Source: Bremia lactucae
Taxonomy: Eukaryota > Oomycota > Peronosporomycetes > Peronosporales > Peronosporaceae
Assembly (NCBI RefSeq): GCF_004359215.1
Contig: NC_090612.1
Coordinates: 6,328,290 to 6,369,240 of the forward strand
Direction: 5' to 3'
Length of the DNA stretch: 40,951 nt
A model generated the notes under the pieces. It was not told the origin of the DNA. It ran no database searches and saw only the letters and a program-made list of their open reading frames with translations. This document shows, one piece after another, positions 29,662-39,640 of the stretch. Within the stretch, counting starts at the first letter, position 1. Each line of letters starts with the position of its first letter. A program made the translations under genes and the position numbers.

Positions 29662-29870
29662 ATAGATTGCAAAACGTCAATCGCATCGCGCATCTTACCC
29701 AAAGCTAAGAAAGGGAATAGACATCCCATTTCACTCGTTTCGTGTTGTCGACACTGCACGGACAGGGATAACCCCACGTGAGGCATGGAAGCCCTGCCTC
29801 ACGAGACAGCCGATGCAATTGTTACCTTGCACCGGTTGGAGTTCGTTTTCTTAACTTAAGGCGAATCGCG
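29662..29870. other. Unassigned junction between two gypsy fragments
   Basis: Sequence between a plus-strand gypsy end and a minus-strand gypsy. It shows no recognisable coding or LTR terminus. Confidence 0.4.
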
Positions 29871-30500
29871 TTAAGTCTTTGAAGCCACGCTTCGCGTCCA
29901 TTGTCTTGACATGCGAATAAACGCGCTCCAGGCTTGCATCAGCGAGATTTTATCTCGCTTGTTGTTGCCACTATACCATCGATGCTTAAGAAAGGCATCG
30001 AGATAAAAATCTTCCTCAGCGCGAAAGTTCTTCGCGCTGGGATCAAGACCAGGAAAAGATTCCATTGTTCTGTGACCGTCTTCGGGAAATCCGAAATCGA
30101 AGTCCGTAGATACGGACTGCCAACATTCTGCCGGTAGTGGTAGAGGTTGTAGAGGTGCACGAGATGAAGGGCTAGGCTTCACCCGTTGACACACCTCGCA
30201 AGCACGAATGTACTTGTATACTGGCGGGGCCAGTAAAAGTCGCGACTTACTGTAAGATAACTTTTCTCACGTCTACGATGCCCACTTGTTGGTGCATCGT
30301 GACACACATACATGATGCGCAAGTGCAAACCATTGTGAGCTGGGACGACGACACGTGGAGTGTCGCCGGCAACGGCTGTGTAATACAATAAGCCATTGCA
30401 TGTTGTGTATCGATTGGATGACGATCGATATAAAGCCAATAAATCTTTATAATATGTATTGGATGGATTCATCAGATGATCCATTAAACGCAGAAAATCT
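29871..30500 (-). pseudogene. Gypsy (family A) integrase N-terminal part, fused to unknown tail
   Basis: The minus frame 30179-30484 carries the H2C2 region (HDAPTSGHRRREKSYLTVSR, DFYWPRQY). Frame 29871-30194 continues with MCQRVKPSPSSRAPLQPLP and CWQSVSTDFDFGFPED, the expected path to the first catalytic aspartate. After PEDGHRTM the sequence departs from integrase and ends with an unrelated tail (FRAEEDFYLDAFLKHRWYSG and onward to 29871). The integrase is therefore truncated after its first aspartate. Confidence 0.78.
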
Positions 30501-30970
30501 TTATCTATCTTCTGTGTAGGCTTTCTTTATGTCATCAATCAAAGTTGATGACGGAACACTCGTAATGAGCGTTGCAACAGTGGGATTATTTTCACTGTTG
30601 GAGTGAGCTGCCGACTCGAAGTCGGGTCGGCGTGATAACGCATCAGCAACATTAAGTCGTCCTGGTTTATATTCGACGGAGAAATCATACTCCGCAAAGA
30701 GGGATAGCCACAACGCCATTCGTTGCGAGCGGCGTGGGCTGTTTACGGCCGTGCGTAAACGGCACTGGGTAACTGCGTTCAACTGGTTGCAGCTGACGCA
30801 AATGGTAGCTGACGACGCGCTCGGCGCCGTCTATATCGTATTGCATCAACGCACGGCTGATTGCGAAATCGCTGGCGTCACAGACCACATGGAATCATCT
30901 GTATTGATCTGCAATCGCCAAGATGGGCGCTTGCATCAAGCTTTGCATATTAGCTTCAAAGGGATGCTGA
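30501..30970 (-). pseudogene. Gypsy (family A) RNase H
   Basis: The minus strand holds MVCDASDFAISRALMQYDID (30685-30888; first acidic residue), RVVSYHLRQLQPVERSYPV, and in the neighbouring frame (30501-30782) RMALWLSLFAEYDFSVEYKP with GRLNVADALSRRPDFE. These are the start, middle and end of gypsy RNase H. One frameshift separates them. RT lies upstream and integrase downstream in the normal order. Confidence 0.85.
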
Positions 30971-31910
30971 CAGTTAGCGTTCCATAACCATTTCTCGTCT
31001 TTTTTTCAAGAGACGAGAGAGATGAACCGTCATCTCGGCATAATAGCGTGAGTACTTGTGCAAGTACGCCGCTGAACCAAGGAACTTTCTAAGTTCCTTG
31101 TCATCGACTGGAACTGGCCAGTTAGTGATTGCTTTGATCTTTTCGAGATCAGGGCGCACGCCGTGTTTACCGTCGATGCACCCAAGAAGTGGTATTTCGC
31201 TTGCAGCGAATATACACTTCTTGAGATTTGCATACAACTTGTGCTTTCGCATAAGTGTAAGAACCTGACGAACGTGAGTTTTATGAACTTCCACGTCCGT
31301 CTTACCGTCCATGGCCCGGCTATGGACGAATACGTCGTCAAAATAACTCGGTGCGAATTCTCGCACCGGTCTCAACAGATTTGTTACACATCTGTTGAAT
31401 GTTGCAGGGGCGTTACTAAGCCCCTGGGGCATCACTAGCCATTCCCAAAGCATCCCACTGGGAGTGCTTACTGCTGTTTACGGGATGTCCCGCTTACGCA
31501 GAAGGGTTTGATAGAACCCATCCATCAGATCCATAGACGAAAAAATCGTACTCTTAGACATACCATCTATGATTACGTCTTTTCTAGGTATCGGCGTTTG
31601 AGCCGGTACTGTTGCAGCATTCAGTTTGTTGAATGCGTGCACTATCCGCCACCCTCCTGTGGCTTTTCGCACACAGAAGGTCGGAGAGTTTGTGGGGAGG
31701 TTGACTCCCTTACATGGCCCGCTTTTAATCGGTCGATGAAGAATTTATCGATCGCAAGTACTTGTTCGCGAGGCAGTGGTCACTGCTTCATGACACAGTA
31801 CTTCGAGCCCGGTTTGAGCTCGATCTCATGTCGGCATAAAACTACTACAGGGAACACATTCCTGAATTCAATCAAATCCTTGTATAAAGGATTTGTCTTA
31901 AGTGACTTCC
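30971..31910 (-). pseudogene. Gypsy (family A) reverse transcriptase
   Basis: In minus-strand order: about 31780-31900 is an upstream block (NPLYKDLIEFRNVFP, HEIELKPGSKYCVMKQ). Frame 31478-31672 has RKATGGWRIVHAFNKLNAAT and SSMDLMDGFYQ (first catalytic D). Frame 30974-31453 has MPQGLSNAPATFNRCVTNLL, SYFDDVFVHSR (Y-F-D-D catalytic motif near 31340), HKLYANLKKCIFAASEIP and FLGSAAYLHKYSRYYAEM. The catalytic motifs are intact but the frame is broken at least twice. It is the most complete RT of family A here. Confidence 0.88.
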
Positions 31911-32158
31911 ACCGGCTCAAACGCCGAAACCTAGAAAAGACGTAATAATCATAGATGGTATGTCTAAAAGTACCATATTTTCGTCTATGGATCTGATGGA
32001 TGGATTTTATCAGATCCCTATGCGTGAATGAGACATCCCGCACACAGCAGTGAGCACTCCCAGTGGATGCTCTGGGAATGGCTACTAATACCACAGGGGC
32101 TTAGTAACGCTCCTGCAACATTCAACATATGCGTAACGAACCATCAGACTGTTGAGAC
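31911..32158 (+). pseudogene. Inverted copy of gypsy RT fragment
   Basis: The plus strand repeats, in opposite orientation, the RT part found on the minus strand at 31367-31607 (SKSTIFSSMDLMDGFYQI, WEWLLIPQGLSNAPATFN). Both pieces end near CTGTTGAGACCG. The 303-bp spacer between them is part of the minus-strand RT. The copies differ by scattered substitutions and a 3-bp indel. Confidence 0.85.
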
Positions 32159-32750
32159 CGAGTGACAACATTCGCTTCATTTCTTCTTTCAGGTTGGAAC
32201 CTAAACAGCTAACCGTTTGGTTGTGTGTTTTTTCCGTTCTTTGTCCGATGACAACAAGCGTGAGTCACAGACTCTTAGCACCTTCCTCGACGATGAGGGA
32301 ATGGCGGACTTTGAAAGTCACACTCCATCAGAGGATGAGGAACAAGAGCGTCGCTCTTGCACGCCTTCTCCTCCGGATGAAGGCCCCGAATTCGTTCCCA
32401 TAACGTGGTGCCGCTAATGTTGTAACTGCAGCGAGCAGGACACATGACTTTGAGTCCAACATCATTACGAATCCGCTCGATAAAGAGCAAGAGTGGGCGA
32501 TCCTCATTGAGGAACAAGCTCGTCATCGAGCTGCCCAGATAGCGAAAGCTAAAGCTCATAGTGAATATAGATTCACTCCGCTTAGCGCGAAAGAGCGTCT
32601 CAAATAGATCGCGGGTCACAATTTGGCCATCTGGACCTCCAGTGACCCGGCGAGGGGCCGGAGGAGATCGCTGCTCGTGTCGCTCTTCAAGAGAGACACC
32701 TTACACCAAAGGTAATGACGCGAGGTCAGTATCTGAAGAGTTTACGTGAT
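32159..32750 (+). pseudogene. Gypsy gag fragment (acidic N-terminal part)
   Basis: The plus strand reads TFLDDEGMADFESHTPSEDE and EQERRSCTPSPPDEGPEFVP (32255-32400). In a second frame it reads ESNIITNPLDKEQEWAILIE and HRAAQIAKAKAHSEYRFTPL (32440-32605). This acidic and then basic composition matches the start of Gag in family A elements, for example near 27640. One frameshift and a stop at 32605 break it. No zinc knuckle is present. Confidence 0.5.
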
Positions 32751-32789
32751 AAAGTTCGTGGGGCTTCGGTGACCTCAATGAGGAAATTT

Positions 32790-33085
32790 CCGATCGTTTT
32801 GTTCCCAAACTATTATTATATGTTAATAAATATAATACCTACTGTTAAACTATTTTTTATGAAAGATAATTTATTTTGATTGTTAATATTTACACCAGTT
32901 TTTTTGTTATCTTAAATATTTTAAAGTTTAATTGATAATTTTTAAAATACTTAACAGATGTTATTTTAATGGAAGAACCATTTGTTAAAATTAAATATTT
33001 TTTTTATAATTAAAGATTTTTTTTATTTTTGTTCATACAGATATTTATTTATTATTGGCTAGATAACATAAAATTCGGATACAGT
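32790..33085. other. AT-rich island without genes
   Basis: About 300 bp of very AT-rich sequence with long T and A runs lie between two gypsy fragments. No terminal repeats or coding signal were seen. It could be an eroded LTR or an AT-rich spacer. Confidence 0.5.
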
Positions 33086-33090
33086 TGGAC

Positions 33091-33245
33091 TTAACCTCCA
33101 AGCATCTTTTCGAGGACGCGATTTACGCGTTCCGTTTACCATCTGTCTCTCGATGATCAGAAGTTGACATAGTCAGCCGTGTTCCGAGAGATCGGAACAC
33201 GGATTGCCAAAACTCCGCTGTGAGCCGTGGATCTCTATCGGAGGC
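33091..33245 (-). pseudogene. Gypsy (family A) integrase fragment
   Basis: The minus strand reads ELASDRDPRLTAEFWQSVFR, SLGTRLTMSTSDHRETDGKR in sequence. It contains the second catalytic aspartate (SDRDPR) but the third acidic position is followed by decay and a stop. It abuts the AT-rich island on one side and an unrelated segment on the other. Confidence 0.78.
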
Positions 33246-33324
33246 CAGTTCGCGAACAAGAAGTGAAAACGAAGTCTCATTTGAGAACTGGGTCCATCAG
33301 GTCCGCCGCCTCCGCTTTATTTTG

Positions 33325-33545
33325 AATATCAGAGAGTCTGTGGATGTGGCTGATGTTCGTTTGAAGCGGAAGCTTCGCTTCGATTTCGCCAAGATTGAAG
33401 GCCAGAGGCCAGTTACGATTGGCCTTTATGCCACAAAACGAAGAAAGGTGTAGCCGAAATTTCGGTGCTTCGGTTTACTGTGCAACCATGGATCGAAGCC
33501 GCACTGAGGCTATAGATCCATCTAATCCCACTTCTAGTGGTGGGA
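33325..33545 (+). repeat. Segment shared with 1256-1480, here inverted relative to chromodomain
   Basis: This matches 1256-1480 (RLKRKLRFDFAKIEG against RLERKLRFDFAKLKA; CTAGTGGTGGGAAG end). At 33546 it joins head to head with the family Z chromodomain end (GTCGTCTGACGTGAG), whereas near 1255 the same two parts are head to tail. One of the two arrangements is a rearrangement. Confidence 0.6.
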
Positions 33546-34240
33546 AGCGTCGTCTGACGTGAGTTGACCCTGAGCTTGGCGTTCAAAGACGTCAATGGCG
33601 AACGACAATCTTGCCGAAGAGGTACCTCAAACTCCCAAGAGTATTTGGAAGAGAGGTACCCCAGCCACTTCACCAGATACTGGCATTGGCCCTTACGACG
33701 ACGTCGCTTTAAAGTTCCTCTTCGTGAAATTGAAGGTTCCCTCGCGCATAAAGCAGCGCGGGAGGGGGCCGAAATTTCGATGAGAGCATTCGATCTTTAA
33801 AGCACGAGGTGCAACTTCTTCGAAAGAGCCTTGCTCGGGTTATGAGCTCTTTTGAGGCGATTCAGAGCCGTCTTTTTATGCTAAAGCGTCAGCAACATCA
33901 CTTAGAGGACAAGCTGGACATCTTAGTGAAGATGCAGCAATCTGCGGCACGACCGCCTGTCTCGGCTCAAGCGCTTTTAAGCTCACGTGAGAAGGGTCCC
34001 GATATGGCTTAAGCAAGCCGACGTAGAACACTTAGTGTGTACGCAGCTTGCTAGGAAGGTTTAGCATGCAAGCTAGGCCCTTCTTGGCCACGACCGTAAA
34101 TGGTCCAATAAAGCGCGGGCGCAATTTGGTCTTGAAGATCGCGGAAACCAAGTAAGTAGGTAGATTTTTAGCGTTGAATAAAATTCGGTCGCCGACCACA
34201 TAAGAATTAATGTAGCTTCTGCCTTTGGCATCTCCTTGTT
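33546..34240 (-). pseudogene. Gypsy (family Z) chromodomain, linker and integrase C-terminus
   Basis: The minus strand, from 34240 down: VGDRILFNAKNLPTYLVSAI, FKTKLRPRFIGPFTVVAKKG and LNLPSKLRTH form the integrase C-terminus. A linker spans 33780-34020. The chromodomain part is VKWLGY and WEFEVPLRQDC near 33600-33680. The copy at 661-1255 has the same parts. The small plus-strand frame at 33809-34012 is taken to be an antisense shadow of the linker. Confidence 0.75.
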
Positions 34241-35140
34241 CTTTTCGTTTGTCTTTGTAACAGAGCACTGCCAATGGCAAAATCTGATGCGTCACAGACG
34301 ACACTGAAATGCCAATTTGGATTCGGCAGTGCCAGAATTGGGGCATGGATAAGACTACCCGCTTGAAAAGCATTATGGTCTGTGCTAGTCCAGCACCATT
34401 CTGTATCCTTTATAAGGAAAATAGACAATGGCCTAGCCATATCAGCGTAATTTTCTCTAAGTTTGTGTAAATAATCGGCGAGACCCAACCACTTACGCAA
34501 ATCCTTTTGGTTTTTAGGAACCGACCAATCTACTATGGCTTTTACCCTGACGGGGTCCGCTCTAAGGCCTGGCTCTCCCATAAAGCACCCTAAGCCAGGA
34601 ATTTCTTCTGCGCCAAAAATGCATTTAGATGTATTGGCATACAATTTATTTGTGCGCATACACTCGAGCACTGCACGACCACTTCCATGCATACTGCTTG
34701 TGGTTCTAACCGCTGTCAGCGGGATATCGCTAGCTTGCATGAGCAATTGGTAGTAACCATCGACTAAGTCGACTGCACTGTACATTGTACATTTCACCAT
34801 ATTGTTCTGAAGAACATCCTTTCTAGAAATGGGGGTTTGTGCTGGTATAGTGGCAGCATTAAGCTTATTATAAGCATGTACATTGCGCCATTTACCATTT
34901 GGCTTTTTGACACAAATGTCGGTGTCGAGTTGGGAGATTTGCTCTCTCGTACCATTTCAGCCTCGTGTTTAGCACGGAAGAAATCGTCAATGACGTCACA
35001 CTGTCCCATAAGTAAAGGATACTGTCGTGTGACACAGTATTTGGTTTCCGTAATCGAGTCAATTTCATATCGGACACCTCTATTCGGAGGAAAAAAGATG
35101 GCGGATCGGTACATACCACATCTTGGAATTCCTTATTCAA
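34241..35140 (-). pseudogene. Gypsy (family Z) reverse transcriptase with catalytic deletion
   Basis: The minus strand reads PNSTPTFV and KPNGKW-like sequence, MYMLIISLMLP (about 34850-34900), MVKCTMYSAVDLVDGYYQLL (first D region) and DIPLTAVRTTS. It then jumps to GRAVLECMRTNKLYANTSKC and IFGAEEIPGLGCFMGEPGLR. The block that normally holds YxDD is deleted between them. RT thumb and RNase H start follow (LRKWLGLADYLHKLRENYAD, FSVVCDASDFAIGSALLQ). RNase H and the integrase core are then skipped and the sequence joins the integrase C-terminus near 34240. Confidence 0.85.
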
Positions 35141-35957
35141 AGGAATGAAATGGACCGTAGGATCTTTAAGAATCGATGACCCACTCCGCGCACTAAGTGC
35201 AGCTTTTGTGTCAACCAGGACAGCTTCGTCCAGAAGTGACGATAAGTTTAATCCAATCGTTGGTCGAGCGACTATCATCCACGCCAGCTTTTAAGGCTCG
35301 GCCGCACTCATCGATAGACATTTCGTCTAGCTCTAAAAGAGCATGTAACGAAGGGATTGCCGCAAGGCTAACATCTCCCTCGATGTTACTGGTTACACCA
35401 TTTACAAGCATATGTAATTGCTCACTCGTATTACTTTGTGAGGGTATAAACGCTTCTCGTTTCCCCTGTCTTAGAGTAGAGACAATACGCCTCTTAGAGG
35501 CCGGGACATTCAAGTCCCCAAAATTTCCAGCCTACATTGGTACAACATCAGAGATGGAGTCTGATATGCGACATCCGACAAGGAGTTAGGTAACTCAACT
35601 TCCTTGTCCAGCGACCGTATACGTGTCGCTTCAAGTGCATTAGAAGGATTTGACCCGAAATGCCCTGGCGAACCTCCAATAGTGTCATTATTGACACTCA
35701 GTATGGTGCCACCACACTCGGTGGACTTAGATGTGCCACTCCACGTATTTTAGGAATATTGCACCCTTGATGCCCTGGCGAACCGCCAATAGTGTCACTA
35801 TTGACACTCAGTATGGTGCCACTTCGGCCGACCACACTCAGTGATTCGCGCCAATAGCGCTTTTGCTGGCTAGCAAAGGTGGGTTCATGACTCTCCAAAA
35901 CTTTGCGACGCCTAAGGTCTTAGAACTCCAATCGATCCATGGCTCATGGCGCTCAAG
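35141..35957 (-). pseudogene. Gypsy (family Z) region between protease and RT
   Basis: Minus frame 35211-35513 (RRIVSTLRQGKREAFIPSQS, ALLELDEMSIDECGRALKAG) and frame 35698-35898 (MESHEPTFASQQKRYWRESL) lie between gag-protease and RT, in the correct order. They are inferred to be the protease C-terminal and connecting regions. A 52-bp sequence occurs twice within this stretch (35661-35712 and 35771-35822). Confidence 0.6.
35661..35822. repeat. 52-bp direct repeat, two copies 110 bp apart
   Basis: Copies 35661-35712 and 35771-35822 both start TGCCCTGGCGAACC and end AGTATGGTGCCAC, with about 2 substitutions. Each contains the small hairpin AGTGTCA/TGACACT. Confidence 0.88.
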
Positions 35958-36430
35958 CTAGGCCATACCAAGGATGAGATCAGATTTTGAAATTGGATCA
36001 AGGACGAGACAGCGTTCCATACTGTCAAAGTCCAGAAATTTTATGTATAGGTCGAAGTTGGAGCTCTTTCGAGCTTTACGCGAATTTCGTAGGGGGCAGG
36101 CCGGACGTAAATGTTTCGTGCTTCCGCACATATAACATCTACGGATGGTCTTATGCTGTTCCACAGCTTCAAAAGCCTCTTCTCCTTCTCAACGGGGCTT
36201 AAATTTGTAGATTCCGCTCTATTAGACGGAGCCCATGTGCTCGAAGAGCTTGTTCGGTAGACAGGCGTGCTAACGCGAGCAGACTTAAAGTCGAACTCGG
36301 CGCGTAGTGCTATGGCAACTGCCTCTTCGAAAGTAGCAGGACGAAATCGGAATAATTCCGTCCGGGCAACGCCCTCATTGAGACCCCCCATAAAGATTGT
36401 TACTACAATTGCTTCTTGCACCGGGTCTTA
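35958..36430 (-). pseudogene. Gypsy (family Z) gag C-terminus, zinc knuckle and protease start
   Basis: Minus frame 36041-36421 reads VVTIFMGGLNEGVARTELFR and FEEAVAIALRAEFDFKSAR, the conserved Gag block. After a frame change, 35958-36164 has CYMCGSTKHLRPACPL, a complete CX2CX4HX4C zinc knuckle that binds nucleic acid, then FDSMERCLVLDPISKSDLIL as the start of the protease. The order is Gag, knuckle, protease. The knuckle residues are intact. Confidence 0.85.
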
Positions 36431-37000
36431 ATGCATAGATGCAATGAGTGTTCTCAACTCCTAAACAAAGCCCCCTAAGGTTGTTTTACCTTGTCGAGTC
36501 GCTAGGAGCCGTGCTCGCATGCGAAAAGCCTGATCAGGCGGCGCAAACATGCTAGTCATTTGCTGTTTTAGCGAATCCCATGAGGTAAAAGCGTCATTTA
36601 TGACGTACTGCACGATAGTGCCCACTCCATAGCTTTACCTCCGAGTTTGGAATGGCCATAGCCACCTTTTGCCGTTCTGTTAAGTACAAGTCGGAGTCAA
36701 TGGAATTCTCCATCTGCTCAATCCAAAAAGGGAGATTTTCTCCCTCTTTTCCCCAATTGTCTTTACATTGACAGCTAGAGGGCGAGCCTTCGACTCTGAA
36801 TCAGTTACAGAGATGTACCGGGTTGGCATAGATGCCGCAAGGTGATCTTGTACCTGGCCGATCAGGGAGGATTCATATCGCATGAAGTCTTCAAGCCTTG
36901 CATACAGGACCTCTGGTCCCTGGGATATAATGAACTCTAATTGTTCAGGCCCAAAAAAAATTTGAGCTTGTCATCAGCTGTGCGGTGCGCCTATGAAAGT
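36431..37000 (-). pseudogene. Gypsy (family Z) gag N-terminal half
   Basis: The minus strand reads RYESSLIGQVQDHLAASMPT, RYISVTDSESKARPLAVNVK (36680-36883) and, in adjacent frames, IEQMENSIDSDLYLTERQK and VAMAIPNSEVK (about 36620-36720), then HASTAPxx-like sequence to about 36480. This is the normal N-terminal half of Gag in this gypsy family. Frameshifts break it. The likely gag start is near 36950-37000, shortly after the primer-binding site. Confidence 0.7.
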
Positions 37001-37058
37001 TCTGGAAACTATTCCATTTCGGTGAAGGCTTAGGCTTATAAAGACTCAGGCGTAGATT

Positions 37059-37075
37059 GACGATGAGTGCCACCA
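37059..37075 (-). promoter_or_regulatory. Putative primer-binding site
   Basis: Minus-strand TGGTGGCACTCATCGTC begins 2 bp after the inferred LTR end (ACA at 37078-37080). It has the position and TGG start expected for a tRNA 3'-end complement. Which tRNA is meant was not determined. Confidence 0.55.
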
Positions 37076-37077
37076 GA

Positions 37078-37551
37078 TGTAGCGGAGCTACCTCGCTTCT
37101 AAAGTCAGCGGAAGACTTTCAGACTCAGGGAGTCACTTAATTTTATTGAACTAACGGGTTTAACAACTCAGGGAGTCTTGCAAGCTATTCAAGCTTATTG
37201 AATCCTAGTTCAAGGGATTCAGGGGTTCGTAGAACCAAGTGGCAACTAGTTCCCAAGAGTATATACCTTAGAAAGGCTTCTATCTCTTACAGATCGATGC
37301 GCAAGCCTTAAGAAGCGACTTAACGCTTTAAGATCATAAGGACTTTATTTAATTTCTTAATAAAAAACCTTACCCTAGCTTGTTTAAAAAAATAGATTTC
37401 GGCTCCAGATTTATATCTGGCAGCGACCACTTTTTGACCCATGATAAATGGGAATTAGGTAATTAACTATTTTATAATAGGATAAAAGGGTATATAACTC
37501 ATTAGGTAAATGTACCACAACAACGGTCCAACCGATGTGTGCCCCATTACA
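37078..37551 (-). repeat. Gypsy LTR (family Z), 5' LTR of the minus-strand element
   Basis: On the minus strand it starts TGTAATGGGGCACACATCGG (from 37551) and is inferred to end GCTACA at 37078, a length of 474 bp. It contains polyadenylation-type AATAAA near 37340-37360 and lies directly upstream of the primer-binding site and gag. No partner 3' LTR was found near 33.3-33.6 kb. Confidence 0.6.
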
Positions 37552-38203
37552 TCCGGTCTTTGAAAAATAATCGTATTTGTCGCTGTAAACAGCATTTGCT
37601 TCTATGACAATGGGAAGTGAGGGTTTGTATAAATGATATGCGTCATAAACGAATCTCTTGCTATCTTAGAGGAGCCTCGCGTTGCTTGCAGCGAAGCCAG
37701 ATGTAAACTCGACAATCTTATTTTGCGAAGCGGAATTAGCATTGAATACATTCTGCCCATGTTGCAAGTCAGGCACAATCCCCCCTCTTGGTCACCGCTC
37801 TGAGCAATCTGGTTGACATATCAAGAGTATGCCAGCAGGACGCTGCAATTTGTAGTCTTTCTTGTGTGGGACCCCATGAGATATTTAAGTAGACAACAAA
37901 TAGGCCGACCGACGTGATGCTGGTCGGCCCATTATAGCAATTTCATCACACAGCGCCGAACTTGTCAAGGACGAGATCAGTGTTCAGCTGTAACACCAAC
38001 GGATTCGAGATTTAAAATGCTTAAAGAATAAGGACGAAATGCATTTGAATAAGGTAGAGAGGTCTGTGCCACAAAAATTTCTTGGGAAGGCCCAAAATAC
38101 GATTTATGATCACGCAAACCTTATTTCGATGTATGACAAAAACAGCATCATCAAATCAGCGTCATCACCACAGCGCCTTATCTCTTAATTAACGTTCGCA
38201 AAC
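37552..38203. other. Intergenic region downstream of the DGAT2-like gene
   Basis: No gene is supported. A GC-rich hairpin lies at 37903-37929 (stem GGCCGACC/GGTCGGCC, 11-nt loop), which would be about 275 bp past the stop codon of the acyltransferase. Otherwise this looks like unique, moderately AT-rich sequence. Confidence 0.5.
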
Positions 38204-39431
38204 CTAGATTATGAGTAACGTCTCGTCATCATCGTATCCGAAATCTTTCTTGTACTGCGAAAAAATTCGCTTGATTTCTGCAACGTACAGCGTATGCACG
38301 GCTCGTATTTCGCTCTCGGAAGGATTGGCCGTCAGCTTAGTGGGAATAGTTTTACCGTACACAACGCCAAAACGCTTTCCCTTGGGCGGCTGTTTGGGCA
38401 TCCACATAAATTTTCCCCAAAAAAATATTAAAGGGATCTTGAGCGTCTTGCGGAAGAAATTTATCACACTTTGCGGAGGGTTCCACATGCTACCACGACA
38501 CTTAATTAGTCTTCATTAAATACAATATATGCATTCAGTCCCATTGTTGACTCACTTGTAAAGCCATTTTTCTCCAAACACGAAGCTCGGAACCAGCTCC
38601 GCACCGTGGCGCATGGCCAATTTTATAAAACCAAGACGATTCTTCAGCACAAGCTCGTTTACCTTGGATTTAGGGTCCGTCTTAAAGATTTCTGGAACGC
38701 CCCCAGGGTAAACGACAATACTGGTACCATCATTCAGGACCTTGTCAGCTGTCGAGCGTGAAGCGTCGACGCCGCCAAGCCACAGACAAAATTCCCGGCC
38801 TAAAGGAACGTAAAACATAGTTGATGCACCGAGAGCTGTTGCAATACATAATGCCAATTCATAAAAAATATGAGATCAGTATACACACAGTCAGTAATAC
38901 TAGCAGCAAGCAGTAACCTCGCGTCGAGATGCCCGGAAAGACTTTTTCCCAGTTGCCGCCATAGGTTGAGACGCGAGAAAGCACGAGGATGCCGTGCGGA
39001 TGGTAGCCAAAGATGTACTTCTTATTGCAATCTAGCGCCTGCTCCCGAATCAATTTTATACCAAGATATTTAGTGCTGAGGCCCCATATGCGGGTGGAAC
39101 GAATGGCTAGCCAAAGATTTCCCTTTGCCGTCTTCTGAGCACCATTGAGGAAGAATGGCAAGTACATTGCAATCAATGCCGCGGGTATGTAGCCATAACC
39201 GATGGTGTACATGTAATGGAAGAGAAAGAGGAAGGGAACACCATAGAAATTGTAGTGGGTGGTGAGGAAGCTGAAGAGATCAGTCACGATGACCTGAGCC
39301 CAAAGAGGCACCCGCGAATCTTCGGCGAAGTAGCCGGGCGTTTCGTACACGAAAGGACATTCCGTCTTCTGTGTCGCGCGCATTGCGCTATTGTCTTTTT
39401 CTTGCTCGACGATAGCTGGGTTAAATGCCAT
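38204..39431 (-). CDS. DGAT2-type diacylglycerol acyltransferase, three exons
   Basis: This gene likely transfers fatty acyl groups from acyl-CoA to diacylglycerol, the last step of triacylglycerol synthesis, in the ER or lipid droplets. Exons (minus): 39431-38918, 38835-38556 and 38489-38204. Splicing gives 359 residues, close to the DGAT2 norm. Intron 1 is 38917-38836 (GTTACT...ACAG, 82 nt); intron 2 is 38555-38490 (GTGAGT...GTAG, 66 nt). Splicing restores FPGISTR-ALGASTMF and GEKWLYN-MWNPP. Visible motifs: hydrophobic segment about residues 61-95, catalytic HPHG at 144-147, GGVDASR, VYPGGVPEIF and RLGFIKLAMRHGAELVP. The ATG at 39431 has a good context (GTGATGG). An in-frame ATG at 39491 would give 379 residues. 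Exact acyl acceptor specificity is unknown; wax synthase or MGAT activity is possible. Confidence 0.93.
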
Positions 39432-39640
39432 CACTTTTGTGAAGTAATCGCAGAGCGGGAAATTACGGCTATGTACGATTTGTGTACACATTTGAGTATT
39501 TTTCACGTCGATGAAATCTAATTTTGAAAAAAGGTATCGGTAAAGCAACACACATCGCCACCATGTCCGTAATTTCTTTGTTATTTCAACAATTTAATTA
39601 TGCATTGAAGCCGACAAATACAGTGCTATCTTATAGTTCC
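39432..39640 (-). promoter_or_regulatory. Short 5' region of the DGAT2-like gene next to an LTR
   Basis: Only about 210 bp separate the start codon at 39431 from the LTR that begins at 39641 and runs the other way. I saw no convincing TATA box or oomycete initiator. The insertion leaves little room for a promoter, so part of the regulatory sequence may now come from the LTR. Confidence 0.4.

Noticed and set aside
33180..33204. Small hairpin GTGTTCCGA/TCGGAACAC
   Set aside because: It coincides with the integrase coding sequence for SVFRSLGTRL and is probably chance within a coding relic.
39431..39551. Longer acyltransferase start at 39551 (400 codons)
   Set aside because: The codon at 39551 is GTG, not ATG, and would not start a eukaryotic protein. 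The ATGs at 39491 and 39431 are the realistic choices.
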